Source: Archegozetes longisetosus
Taxonomy: Eukaryota; Arthropoda; Arachnida; Sarcoptiformes; Trhypochthoniidae
Direction of reading: 5' to 3'
DNA: 64,000 bases
Assembly: GCA_018873245.2 (NCBI GenBank)
Contig: JAEMBT020000003.1
Coordinates: forward strand, 5,723,843-5,787,842
Shown: positions 35,538 to 48,300 of the stretch, piece by piece
Position numbering within the stretch: position 1 is the stretch's first letter
Layout of the letters: each line of letters begins with the position of its first letter
Translations under genes and position numbers: made by a program
The notes under the pieces: model-generated
Told to the model about the DNA's origin: nothing
The model's input: only the letters and a program-made list of their open reading frames with translations
Databases searched by the model: none

Positions 35538-37058
35538 CTATTCATGTAAACTTATATGACAAACTTGAGAAACTTTGTGTCAATAAAAATAGCAATAATT
35601 TAACGATCACTTAGTGACATGTTCAAGTCTAATAAGTTTTTCTCACTTCACTCAAGTTATGAGTAATTGGAAAGCTTTCTTCAATGCAACACTACTTTAC
35701 CTTTCGTAGTCTTTTAGATCACATCAATAGAAGTGTTATTAATTCTCAAAAATCAAATAATTGTGACCAAAATCTATTTGAACATTTGTTACATTTGAAA
35801 CATGATAGTTTCATTATAATTGAAAGAATGAACCAAAACATATTCGAAAAATGAATACTCATATAAACAGTATATGGATTTAGTACTTATTGATTCAATT
35901 TGAAGCTTCAGTAATTATTGATTTGTCAATTTTTATTTGATTACAAGAAATTACATTAAAACCAATTCAAAGTATTACGATATAACAAAATTATAATACA
36001 ATATTATCGTAAACTTTACAAAAAAATGAAAATAAAACTAAAAAATCAATAAACAATTAAAAAATACAAACAATAAATGGAGTCAGACACAATGATTCAA
36101 AAGCGAATCATAAGTGAAATGAATCGAAATGGAGGATTAGTTTACAACTGATATAATTAAGAATATAGAGTTAATATATTTATAGCGTTGGTATGGAATA
36201 ATTGAATAAGTGGTAAAGGTTGTGATATATATATTTATAATAATAAATTAATATATGGTCTCATATCTAGACAATATCAAAGCTGAATACATATAAAGTT
36301 GAATGATGAAAAACTTTCAAAACACTTGCATCGATAGGATTGCCACTTTTAGAAAATATTTAGCCGATTAGAAAATGTTCTCTATAAACTTTCATTATCA
36401 GAGCTGATGTAACGCCAGATTGATGTAGAGCTAATCTGCTATTCAAGTGAACATATTTTATAACTTGTCAACTAAACAAATATACAGCTTATGATACAAG
36501 TAGTTAGAATATTTTTAGAATAGTCAATTAAAGTTTATAATATTTATTATTATCTAAACATTGATGCTTTTAAAACTAGATTATGTAAACTATTTGTTGA
36601 GCTAAAATTGACATCAACTGATAACTTTGTCACTTATTCCAATCAAATTGTCAATGGAATGGCCCGAAAGCAGATATAGTATTGAGTTTTAGCCAACTTT
36701 AGTGTTAACAATAGTTTACTAAATTATTGACACTTTAAAATTATATGCTAATAAATGCTAGAGTCTATTTTCCTTCACTTCAATTAATCAGAAATTTTCT
36801 ATAAAACTAAAGTCAATCATTAAGAAACAACCAGTTTATGCATTCTATAATAAAATTTGACAACTAATTCAACAAAATCTTAAATGGAGATCATTACAAG
36901 TACGATATTTGTTGTCAAATATATAGACCATAACATCTCAGTTGATGTATTGGTATTGGTTCAGACACTACACTAATAAACATATAGTGTTGCCTTTAAT
37001 AAGTTGATTAATTGCATGTAATTTCGACTGAGTTTGGGTTGAATGCAGTTTTTACATG

Positions 37059-37153
37059 TTTTGAACTGTTCGGATGTGCCAAACACTGCAATACTTATTC
37101 GATGCTGTCAATTCAAGACATTGCAGTGTTTCTGAGAGCTCAACAGTTCAAAG
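37059..37153. repeat. Hairpin-forming inverted repeat
   Basis: TTGAACTGTT (37061-37070) pairs with AACAGTTCAA (37142-37151), and AAACACTGCAAT (37081-37092) pairs perfectly with ATTGCAGTGTTT (37120-37131). Between the two stems is a 10-nt internal region with three Watson-Crick pairs and one wobble pair. The terminal loop is 27 nt. Size and shape recall a pre-miRNA or a small fold-back element. I recognise no known miRNA seed. Confidence 0.5.
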
Positions 37154-38338
37154 AATGGGTCTAAATCTAACATTCAATTGATATTAACGTCAAATTACAT
37201 TAGACGAGAAATACGTTGAATAGAAATGAAAAGTTGTTGCCTTGACTGATATAATAGATTTAGTTTCGCTGTTATGATACTCAGACAACAAAAACGAAGT
37301 GATGTCGCATTACTAAAAGTGACTCTAATAAGTGTAGATTGAAAGACACAAATAGTATAGTAAGAGACAAATAGAGGTATATAAAAGAGAGAATTGACAG
37401 AAAGAGCTAAAAAGATTGGTAGAGTTTGTAAATTATTGGAGTTAGTGCATGTAAATTATTGATTAATTGGAGAATCGGCATACTTGCCATGTGTCTCAGC
37501 TTAGACAGAGCACTAGTTAGTGATATAGTGTTCGTAAATGACCGATGATATGATTTTATAACCGAAAACATAAACCTATTTACAAAAATGCCTAAAAATC
37601 AAATAGTGAGGTCGGTCTCTTTCAAACGGATCCGAAAGGTTCTAACTCTTTTGGGAAATGCCAAGTTAGTTCTTATTTGTAAACTTTGAAAAATATTTTT
37701 GTCCCAAAATGCAAAATAATGAGATAAAAATGAGTAAAACTTGATTGATTAATGAACAAACAAGAGTTAATGGCACATAAAGCTGTTATAAGTGTCGAAA
37801 TGATTAAAAATTTGTAAAACGGGTAAAATTATATATGTGATTCGAAAAAAAGTTTTCAGTCTATAGGATGAATAAAAAAAAGTCGAATGAAGCTGGTGAT
37901 AGTAAATACGTAGTAAGATATCTTACTATATTGTCATCATTCGATAAATTTGATCGCAAGCAATGTATAAGGAATACATTTTAAAGCTGCAGTCATCTGA
38001 TTTAGAACAAGTTAATGGAAGTCAATCGAGTTAAATCACTTATAAAAATTGATAGTTTTGAAAATAATTAGGTCCATAAGAAGGCCGACCTCTGGCTTGA
38101 ATTATTCTCAGTAGTTATAAGTCCTGCATTAGTTCTGATTACAAAAGAAAAATACCGATTAGTACTGTTCGTTTCTAAAAACTTTAGTTCAATCTATTAA
38201 ATAAATATATTAATAGATCTGAAGAATCGACTTTTTTCTACTTAGAAGAGTGTTTCTAAAACCTCAAAAGAAATATTGATTAAAAAGAAATGGTTGAAAA
38301 TCATCAGTTGAGGAAGTGATACAGAAAAAAGTATCAAG

Positions 38339-38570
38339 TCATTTTTTGTGTTTCTTAGCTGTTTTGAGTGCTCCCGAACACACAGACATGGACGCTTTCC
38401 TTTTCTTGACTTTAGTGGAAACCAGTTTCTTCTTGCCAGATCGCTTTCTTATCTTCTTAAGAAACGGATATTTTTGAGGTATTAATAATTTTAGATTTTG
38501 GTTGGAAGAGCGCGACGATTTTTTACACAAAGTCTGTGGTCTTTTACGCTGATTTGAGCAACACGACAAG
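38339..38570 (-). other. Lysine-rich open frame downstream of the CDC14 stop
   Basis: In the same frame as CDC14, a 76-codon stretch follows the TGA at 38584-38582 and runs LSCCSNQRKRPQTLCKKSS to SGALKTAKKHKK, then stops. It could be joined to CDC14 by an alternative acceptor (TTTGGCAG, exon start 38570), which closes exactly in phase with the exon ending at 38727, or by read-through of the TGA. The peptide is strongly basic, like a nuclear or nucleolar targeting tail. It is unproven. Confidence 0.4.
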
Positions 38571-38581
38571 CTGCCAAACCG

Positions 38582-41500
38582 TCATCGCACCAATGGTTTC
38601 GATGACACCGATCGCAACGCAGACGACGACTTGGTACTAAAAATAATTAGAAGAAATGAGTACTAATGAAGTGGAAAGAAGTGAAAGGAAAGTTGTATGA
38701 AGTAGTTATGGAAAGCAGAAGCTTACGTGTTACAATTTGAGAGCAAGTTTAGATTGACATCAGAATAAGTTGAAACATTTGAATTAGAATTGGGTTGCTG
38801 TTGGCATGACCTAATGTTACTTATATTGTTATTATCATTATAATTACAGATGTTATTGTTGTTATTGACATTGTTAGCATTTTGTTTGTTTTTGAATTTG
38901 TGCGGCAAAGGAGAGTTAGATCGCGGGCGTATTCGTCTCAAACATGTATAATTCGACGATAGATTAATAGCATTTGTCGCACCAGTAGAAACAGTAGAGT
39001 TAGGTTTATAAGAGTCAGTCAAATTACATTTAGAGCATGAGTTAGAAGTTTGAAAGATAATTTCTTGCACTGGAACAACAACGTGTCGCCAATGCAGAGC
39101 ACTATAGAGAAGGAATTGATTCGCATTCAATAGACAATTCAAGAATAAATTTAAGGCATTCAAGCAGATGGTTAAGCAAAGCACACAAATTATACTCAAA
39201 TCAAAACCATATGACCAACAAAATCAAGTTTAGCTCTACTCTATTAAACCAATAACCGTTTCAAATCTAACATATGAATAAACTATGTAATTCAAATTCA
39301 ATTTTGAATCATTCAAGTGTATAGCTAACATTTAATCAAATATATGACTAAAAGCAGAACTCAACTAAAAAGGCAAACAAAAATGAAGCAAAAAGAAATT
39401 AGAGAAAGAGATTAAAAAGACATACGCTTTTCCGTTTAGCTGTTGAGAAGGTATAGCATTAGACTTGGATGTGTTGTATTCATTGAATTTTCTCAAGCAT
39501 TTGACACTACAGGTGTTGTCTCCAGTTCCAGTTTCGATAGTAGTGAATTTTTCTTGACTCTCGATCGTAATAGTTTTACCTCTTCTTATGGCAGATCTAG
39601 TGTTGTAAATGGAAACAGTTGTCGATTTTGTAGGCTGCTTCAATGATTTTAATGGAGAAATATAAGAGTCTTCTTTTGGTTGTGATGCCGAACGCCTATG
39701 AGATCGCGGATCATCAATAATCACTGGAACGGTAGTTCCAGTTGCAGTAGTGGCAGATCTGGCGTTCCTTCGCTGGGCTTTAATTCTGTTCAGTTGATCT
39801 CCTTGTGTCTCAGTTTCTTCAACGATTGATGTATTACTTGTATTTGCAGAGCTTTTTCGCGGTTTTCGTCCCCTTTCAATGGCTTCTAACCTTGAAGATT
39901 CATCGTTCAGATCTAAACCGCTCACCTCGCCCGCTATTATACTTATGCTGTTATTCTCGTTATCTAAGATTTGGCACTTCACTAAAGAAGCATCGCTATA
40001 ATTCTTATTGATTATGTCTTCATTATTATTGTTATTATTAAGATTATTATTGAAATTGTTGGTATTATTATTATTATTTGACTTCTTACTGCGATAGATA
40101 TCTCCCTGAAGCCAAAGATAAGCTTCTTTTCTGTTAAAATTTCAAAAATTAATCAACCAATCAATTCATTGTTATGAAAGAGAAAGTCCTACTCTTCAAG
40201 CCAATGTTGTTGATAACCAATGATAGATCCAGGTCTACAAATACGAATCCATGCAATGGCTTCTGCAGCTGTGAATCTGTAGTGCTTCATTATATAACAT
40301 GCTATTAGTGTTCCAGTTCTGCCCAAACCAGCTAAACAACAAAAAAAAAGTAATTTAGATACTCGCTTCGACTGCAATAACTCTTATAGAATAGCGAACC
40401 TTTGCAATGGACAGCAATGGCTCCTTTGGAATTCTCAGAAATTTCTAAAAATTCTCTCATGATAGCATCTGATGGTGTACTACCATCAATGAAAAACAAA
40501 TCTCTGTGATCGAATCCATTGTCTTGAAATCGTGTGGCATCGTACAGCTTCTTATTGAGTCTGATAATTGTGGTCACGTTATGTTTTCGGAAATAAGGAA
40601 AATAAGATTCGGGGGAATGTAATGCATATCCGTTTTCGACTATTGACTTGGAATGAGGACCACAAAAAGCAATAAACTTCTTGGGAACGATCCAATTCAG
40701 ATCACCGTTTTCTACTTTCTGTTTTTATAGAATTTTTTCAAATTAGTCAATGCATGACTCAGTTGCCTATAATGAGTTCATACCTCATAATACTGATATT
40801 CTTCAACGTCAAAATGCTCGAAGTCGAGAAACTTATGAATCAATGCCTAATAAGGTTTAAATGATTTTGAGTTGATTTTTAAGAAATAAAGTTTAAAAGG
40901 ATATTACCCTTTTAATAGCTTTGAAGCAATCTAACAAATAGAGATGAAAAGAACATGGACCAAATGCTGCGTCTCTGAACGGCAGAAAAGGAGGTCCACT
41001 ATTCTCCAACAGTTTATTGTGTACGTCTTCAGGAGACATCTTCAAGTATATTATCTAAATTTTGTTTGGATTGATTAGAGAATTTAGAAAAAAACTGATA
41101 AAACGCTGAGTAATTATCATGAATGACATACTGAATATGATCCTATAAGATATGCAGCGTTCACTCTCTTCTTGCTGTCAGTTGAAGTGTAATGAATTAT
41201 CTTCTTCTTACTTGGCTAAAAATTAGCAAATTCAATGATAAACAAATAGATATGGATTAAGAATCTAATCAAACTAAAAATTATAATCATAAAAGTTGAG
41301 TTTGCTTTAGAGATTTGAATAAAACTGATACACTTTGTATTGAGTTTTGTGTACAATCTGCTTTTATGTACAAATTTTGTTTCACTGACATGTACATAAA
41401 ATCAAATACAAAATGTATCAGTTACTAAAATTTAGGAACAAGGTAAACCATTCTACGGATCAACTTTTGCCAAATGTATAAAAATTGAATACTTTCAAAG

Positions 41501-42909
41501 TGACAGAGTAAAACCAGTCTAACTTTGACATGTAACTAAGTGATTGTTAAAATTTAGTAACAATTAAATCATGTTTATGGATTGAATTTGATATTTTTAA
41601 AAATGATCTAAGACAATTAGAAAGTTAGACATGTTTTACTGCAATTACATGTTCAAGTAGAAGAGGTGTAAGTGTAGAACATTTTATGAGCAATACTCTT
41701 AGTTTGGATTTGAAAAAATATCTTAAATTTATGCTTAGTTTTTATTTTAAGGATCTATCGACTATAAACTTATAAGGACATAGTTAGAAAGTTTGCATTC
41801 ATTCAACTATTTGATAACATGTACTGATTCCAGTTTCTGGAATCACTCAGAACTGGTAGATAATCTGATGACCATTGAAAATAAAGCTAAGGAAATCAAG
41901 ATTTGTCAACTAAAATGTAATTTAACTATATTTATGAGCTGATAATAATAACATATGGTTGAAGTAAAGTGGATGCAAAAAGAGAAAGTTAGTGGTGAAT
42001 TGATTTTTGAACAATAAGTCATTGATAAACTAATAAGTGTGAAGAGAATGTTAAAAATGACAGGATGGCATTAATTGGCGTAATTGCAAGTACAGTTACA
42101 CCTACACTACTAATAATGCAACGAATCAAGTCTGCATCGATGGCAAGCACGACAACGTCCCACGACTTGGCTTTTAAATAACTTTAATTGCTTAAAAGTT
42201 GTTCATGTGGGATTTTTGTTAGTGATGCATAAAAGAGTTAGAAACAATAATTAGTGTTTCGCAAACACTTTTTTAATGTTCGGAAATTCCGTCTCTATTA
42301 GCTCACAATTTGGTTATCTTTTTTTAATTTTAAATTAAGCTTTTTTCACGCAAAAATTTATTAATCATTTTAAGCAGAAAGCAATGAGAGAAACGATAGC
42401 TAAGATTAAGTATTTAATACCTTAAGAAGCCTATTAAGTTTAACGCAATAACGATAAAGCATTGCGAGGTTGAGAGGACCAAAGTCGGAGTCAAACCTGT
42501 TGATAAAATTCAGATTTAATTCTTAAATATTAAGTACATGACCAAATCAACTATTACTACAACAATAGCAATACTGAAAATATCGATACAATTTGTAATA
42601 GTTGATCATAATAAGAGTTAGGATGAACTGAGTGATATTTACCCCTCATATACGAGATCTTCATCAATACTAAAATAAGTAATTAATGAATTGGATTTAG
42701 TTTTAAGTGTAGCCATAATGCCCGGTCTAACTGTTGCCAAATACAAGCGACCTTAAAATGAATAGATTTGTAATTAGACTATGGTTTAAGAATAGATGAA
42801 TAGTTGACAGATTGAAAGAAGTGATGAAACCTTTGGCAATTTCAGCAATATGAACCAGACCAGGGATCATATCTTTCAAGCGATCCCTCCTGTTAGATTC
42901 TTCTTCCAT
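38582..42909 (-). CDS. CDC14: CDC14 dual-specificity protein phosphatase
   Basis: Proline-directed phosphatase that reverses CDK phosphorylation in mitotic exit, cytokinesis and ciliary or DNA-repair roles. Eleven exons: 42909-42831, 42751-42643, 42496-42421, 41215-41132, 41054-40908, 40846-40784, 40718-40400, 40331-40193, 40130-39426, 39101-38727 and 38636-38582, all in phase, 716 residues. The N-terminal domain carries [37 protein letters not shown] and [11 protein letters not shown]. The catalytic domain carries [30 protein letters not shown] and the Cys-x5-Arg loop HCKAGLGRTG, split between exons 7 and 8, followed by [12 protein letters not shown]. The Asp of the WPD-like loop (FIDGSTPSD) is present. 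The long tail has Asn runs coded by AAT repeats and the conserved [14 protein letters not shown]. The terminal exon may be alternative. Confidence 0.95.
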
Positions 42910-45313
42910 TTGGTATTAGATTATACTAGCAACCAATTAATTATATAGTTAACACTTCAAATAGTATGTATTCATATTTGATTTGATTAAAGTCTATCTA
43001 AATATTGACATAAACACTGATTCGTTCATTAACTGATTGACGTGAAGGAATAATAAACATTTAGATTGAGATCATGTAACACATTAAGTAATAATGATTT
43101 GTATGAATGAATAACATAGACAAAGTGTTTACAACAAGCATATGATTGAAATAATTACTGATAATTAAAACGAAAGTCAATTTCAAAATGAGATGCTTGT
43201 GAAACTGTTGGTATTTTCACTAAAGTCTCATAAATACCGTTGTATTAAAGGAAAGCTAAACAAATGGTGTTTTGAGGCGCAGTTCAGTCAATATTTAATG
43301 TATTATTTTTGTAATCATTCATATACGCGATGCTATTGGCGTACGAAGTGATGACGACGTAAGTCGAGCGTTCAATAGAGACCAATAGAAACAGCGCGAC
43401 AATTGAGCCACAAGGCTATTCAATGACATTGGGATTACTATAAACGTCTAATCGAACTTTTTTGCAGGACTACAGGTGCTGCTAAAGCCAATCTAGACTG
43501 TAAATCTACCTTATATTTCAACTGTTTCAGGTTGCTTCAGATTGAATCAGTGTTAATAAGAAAAAATCAATTGAAAGTCTTAGAAGGGCAAAGTTAATGG
43601 ACAGCTTAACAATCATTTAAGTAGGATTTGATATATTTTACACATAGCTCTCATTATCAACTTATAAATATTAATTTGAATAGTTATCCGAAACGAACTG
43701 ATAGGCTATATTTAAGGCAAATCAACATAACTAGACCTAAACTGGAACAGAATTAGTGTGATGAGTTTATCTTAGAAGCATAGAAGGAGTTAAGATTAGT
43801 CTTAGAAATTTAGAAGAGTATAGATTCGGCATTACTTATTCTTTTAGTAAAGTATAAACTGAATATACAAGATGCAACATACTAAAACAAATTCAATACA
43901 CTTCTCCTTACAATCAGTATTACACCTGTGCAAATGTCATATGAAAAAACAAATAATCTTCACAACTTAGTCATCCAACAATAAATCCTCGAAAATATTG
44001 ATATTCTTTGTTCAGTCAGTAATATAACAATATTAGATTGAGGCGAGGCTTTTTCAGTTACACATCCTTATATATACTTTATCATTGAAGACTAGTTTGA
44101 ACTGAGAATATCAAGACTGAAAACTGATTTTTAATCAGGTTCTGCAACATTCTGCGAGTTCTGTCACAAAAATTGGTTGTATTAGTTTCACACAAAATTC
44201 TGTACTCACTTTAAATTTATGTTTATTCAAATAGATCAATTTAGAAATAGATAGCTCTGATTGGAGAACCAGTTGAAACAGAGTTCAACAGAAGAACTTG
44301 AATACAAGTAAAGTTGAGACCTTTTCTAGATATAATCTGAATCGATCAAACTTTAATCTTAGTTTTTGAGTTTGAAGTTATATTTATCCCAACCTAAGAT
44401 TGAACGATTTCTCTGGCTGCAAATAAAAGTTATGAAAACATTCAATTCTTAATGTATTGCGTGATTAAAGAAATGTCAGTTAAGGATTACATGTCATTCA
44501 GATTTGTATTGGTCACGAACATAGCAAATCATGATATTTTTGCACCGATCTCGTATAAACGTGACTATTGTAACCTTCGTTTAGTGGAAAGAATTTATGA
44601 AATATTAAAAATTCACCAAATCATGAATTGTTACTACCAGGATTTAAGATTTTCAACTTCTATTTTTTGTACTGGTCAATATTTTATTTCCTAAGAAACA
44701 ATTTCCCAACTCTGATCGAACTTTTGAAAGTTTCACCAGTTTTTCATACGATTTGAGCATTTATCAAATAGAATCTTGCTGGTCATCGATATTAATTACT
44801 AGAGCGAGTGACTGAAAAGCAAATTCACCATAATCATTCACAAATTCACATATTCACACATACGATTTAAGAATTTCTGCAAAAATTTCAAGATGATTCA
44901 GGCAATGACTTTCAATTTGACTTGTATAAAAGCAAACCTAAAATTTCAAATCACACTCAATTATGTAATGCAGAAGTCATTTTGATTTAAAAGAAATTCT
45001 AGATGTCTTATTTGAATATTTTATTGTATTTTATTTAGTTATTTTCAAATGAAATACAGTATAATATGTTTGCTAAAAAGTTTAAATTAAAAAAGTGCAT
45101 AAATATAATTTACATAAAACATGAGACTTATTCGATTGAAGAATATTCTGCTATTAATCATGAATCAGTTAAAAATCAAACCGAATGAGATTTGTATAAA
45201 CTTAAAATGAACTACAAACATAGTAAAAAGGATCTTAAACCTAAAAAGCAACTACTAACTAAAAGTGCACGTAAAAGTTATAGAAATAAAATGGCTAAAA
45301 AATCAACGAAATA
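42910..45313. other. Intergenic, CDC14 5' side and ZP-gene 3' side
   Basis: A GC-richer patch at about 43.32-43.42 kb is the likely CDC14 promoter. The rest is AT-rich. An 80-codon frame at 44452-44694 has no family likeness and is left out. Confidence 0.6.
43325..43420. promoter_or_regulatory. Candidate CDC14 promoter with paired CCAAT boxes
   Basis: A CpG-containing patch within AT-rich DNA about 400 bp upstream of the CDC14 start. CTATTGG at 43333-43339 and CCAATAG at 43382-43388 are head-to-head CCAAT boxes, the NF-Y site found in many cell-cycle gene promoters. Spacing and composition fit, but the start site is not known. Confidence 0.35.
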
Positions 45314-48300
45314 TCAATGATCGGGCATTTCTTGCGATCTAAGGTTTCCTAAGTTAGAAATAGTGAGACTTCTAAGACTACGTGACCTCTCAAAGAGAGA
45401 AGGATCAGTATATATTGGCTCACTTGGATCATCAAACTTTTGATGAGACGAAACTGGTTGTGCCGCACGATATTGGGATACGTAGAAGTTGCCATTCTTT
45501 GGGTTAGACGGAAGAAAATCAATTTCTTTCATCTGAAATAAAAATTAATACAAAATCACCTTTTACAGAGCATAACTAAAGTAAATGTTCGATAAGTTTA
45601 CCGCAGACTTGGACCTTCTGAAGAAAATAAAAGCTGCGGTCGCGCCCAATATAGTGATAAGTGAAATGAGAATTGTTATAGCAGTCACTAATGCGTAATA
45701 TCCGGACTGATTCACACAAATCTTTGCGGAAGGTTTGCCTATAACTGAAGCTGCCTTACTCTCTCCACTCGGAATGTCAGCTCTCGACAAGTATACTCTT
45801 AACAATTCATGCACTTCTTCTGCTTCTTGATCTTTATCTGTAGAATTGGATGATTTTTGCTTCAATTCTTTTGAATCCTTCGCTCCTTTGGTTACATTGG
45901 AAGCCCTAACGATAGATCTCTTTTTTCTTCCCCAGGACGGGAAAGATCCTGGACCTCGTCCACGATCGGTACAAATTACCTAAATATACAATTTGGTTTA
46001 ACATGTGATTAGCGACTGATTCGGTGACATACCGGCTCACACGGGCCTCTGCACGTTCTAACTGTTGCTTGGAAGACAAGAAAATTTGAATCAGGTATCT
46101 TAAAAGCGTAAAACTCCGCTTCAAGTCCACCGTCTGGAGTCTTATGCAATTCAGGGAATACGTAGAGATCGACTGGACATCTGTGAGAAAGGAGAAAAGG
46201 AAGAAAAGTTGATGACCAAAATATCTAGTTGTTGGTGTGTGCATACCCTCTTGAATCCACTAAGTGAACTTGACGACCAGTATAGGGATCTTTCGCAATA
46301 ACATTTGTCGCAAAGATATCATTGTTATAAAAATCATATCGATCTAGAGCGATGATAAGTGAAATATTATAGAAAATATTGAATAAACATAAGGTATCTT
46401 TAAAGGCTTACACTGTCCTCTAGCCTCAAGACGAAAGGTTAATAAATCTCCAACTACTATTGTATTGGTTGGTGTTCCTCTGTATAAAACTCGCAGCACA
46501 ACATTTGAAGTCAATATATTTTGAGCTGGAAGATGTTCTATTTGAGTGGGATGTCGGCTGAAAGATTAAACTAACATCAATTAATATTTGATCAATAAAG
46601 AAAAGAGAAGATTCAGATTAAATAGAAAGAAATCATTGGTTTGGATATACCCATCAGTTTTAGTATCCAAATAGTTTGAAGTAACCACTGCTTCTCCGGG
46701 ACCAGAGAAATAACACGTTAAGTTATACTTCTTATCTCTACTCGTTTGCACGTAATCGTTGAATTGCACGACAACAATGTTAGTCATCGCATCGCCATAT
46801 TGTTGAGTTCCACAACGAGGAAACCCATTGGCCCGACTTATTCTCAAGACACTAGTTTGTCCTCCGTTGCCATCGAAAAAGCACGAGTCGTAGAAGCCAT
46901 ATGTGTAGATTCTTCCGTAAAATCCTTCAGATGTGCGTAAACTGAACTCCATACCTTCTGGAGTACATGTTTGCGTCACTTCCAGACAATCAGCTGCAGG
47001 AGATGGTGATCCGGGAGCTGTTCCAAAGTCTGAACGTTCATAATAATCGTATTGTGAATTTTGTTCAAAATAAGAAGGATTATCGATTTTGAACTGTTTT
47101 GAATCTAAATGACTCAATTCGCAATTGTCGGGAAAGAATGCTCTGAAATTAAATGATTTACAGACGAAATCTCTGGTCTCAGTACATGCGCGCTCGCAGT
47201 CTTCTATTCTTTCAGCTCGAACTACTTTGAAAACATACTGACTTCGAAGTCTTGAACTAAAGCCAACTCTTGTGAAACGAGCAGAACCTGAAACCCCAGG
47301 AGCTGATGGAAATTTACAGCGATCTGGAGCTCCAATTGGTTGCGGTGCATATGGAGCTGAGATTGCATTATAGGATCCGCTCGAGCCGTGGCTGTAAGGA
47401 ATTCCGAAAGCTGGTGAATTAGGCGGAGGATGAGCTAGAGACGGTGATCCTCCTGAAGTGGCAATCGGGTAACTTGAATGAGTTGCTGTGTGATGACTAT
47501 ATGAACCATAAGGTGGTACTCCATAACCAGGATACCGACCGGCAGTCCCGAAATTAGAGTTGAATCCTCGACGAGAGGCTGTGTAACCTCCAGGACCGTA
47601 CTCGTCATAACTAAAGCCTCCCCTATGATGGTCCCTAGCCTGATATGTATTACTCCAAGTTTGATAACCACCATATAGGGGATCGTGAGAGCCTGGAGGA
47701 CCAGGAGGGCCAGGAGGACCAGGAGGTCCAGGAGGACCCGGAGGAGCCGAGCCAGCTTGATATCCATAACCACTGCTGCCTCTTTGGTCATACATATGAC
47801 TTGCATAGCTTTGAGGATAAGTTCCACTCGCACTTCGATCTGTAATGTAACCGAGAAATTATTGGTTTCCTATATCAATAATCAAATAACTGATCACAAT
47901 CAAGCGCATTTGTGCATTGAATTCTTGACTTCAGGCATTTGACATGCGTTTTCTTAGTTATCATTCAAGCTATTTATAGGTATTCATTCAAATTATTCAT
48001 CGATACTCATTCAGATAATTCATTCAAAATAGCAGTAAATTATGTGTTAAGTTCAAAATAAATCATAATCTCATACACATTGGTGTGATTTATATTCATT
48101 CATGGATGGTATGCATAGCATGAAAATCAGAATTTTATCAAACGCAATGTTTCAAAATTAGTTTAAAAAGTGAACAACCAATATAAGAGTGAATCGAGGC
48201 GTTTGAAACTGAAATCAAAATTGGAAAATACAAACTTATTTATACTTAAAGCAACTGACAAAGAGAACTGATGCTATAGTTAACAAGCACGATATTATAA

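Larger units (their letters stand above)
34677..38338. other. Non-coding stretch upstream of ATG16L
   Basis: Contains the fold-back element at 35.3 kb, a candidate first exon at 35474-35537 and a hairpin at 37.06-37.15 kb, each listed. The remainder is AT-rich with no supported gene. The right end should hold the CDC14 3' UTR. Confidence 0.6.

Noticed and set aside
38547-38636. Cys/His-rich frame ([14 protein letters not shown]) in the last CDC14 exon
   Set aside because: It is out of frame with CDC14 and no zinc-binding family with this spacing is recognised. It is probably a shadow of the coding frame.
44452-44694. 80-codon plus-strand frame
   Set aside because: No recognised motif, AT-rich codons and no splice or promoter support.
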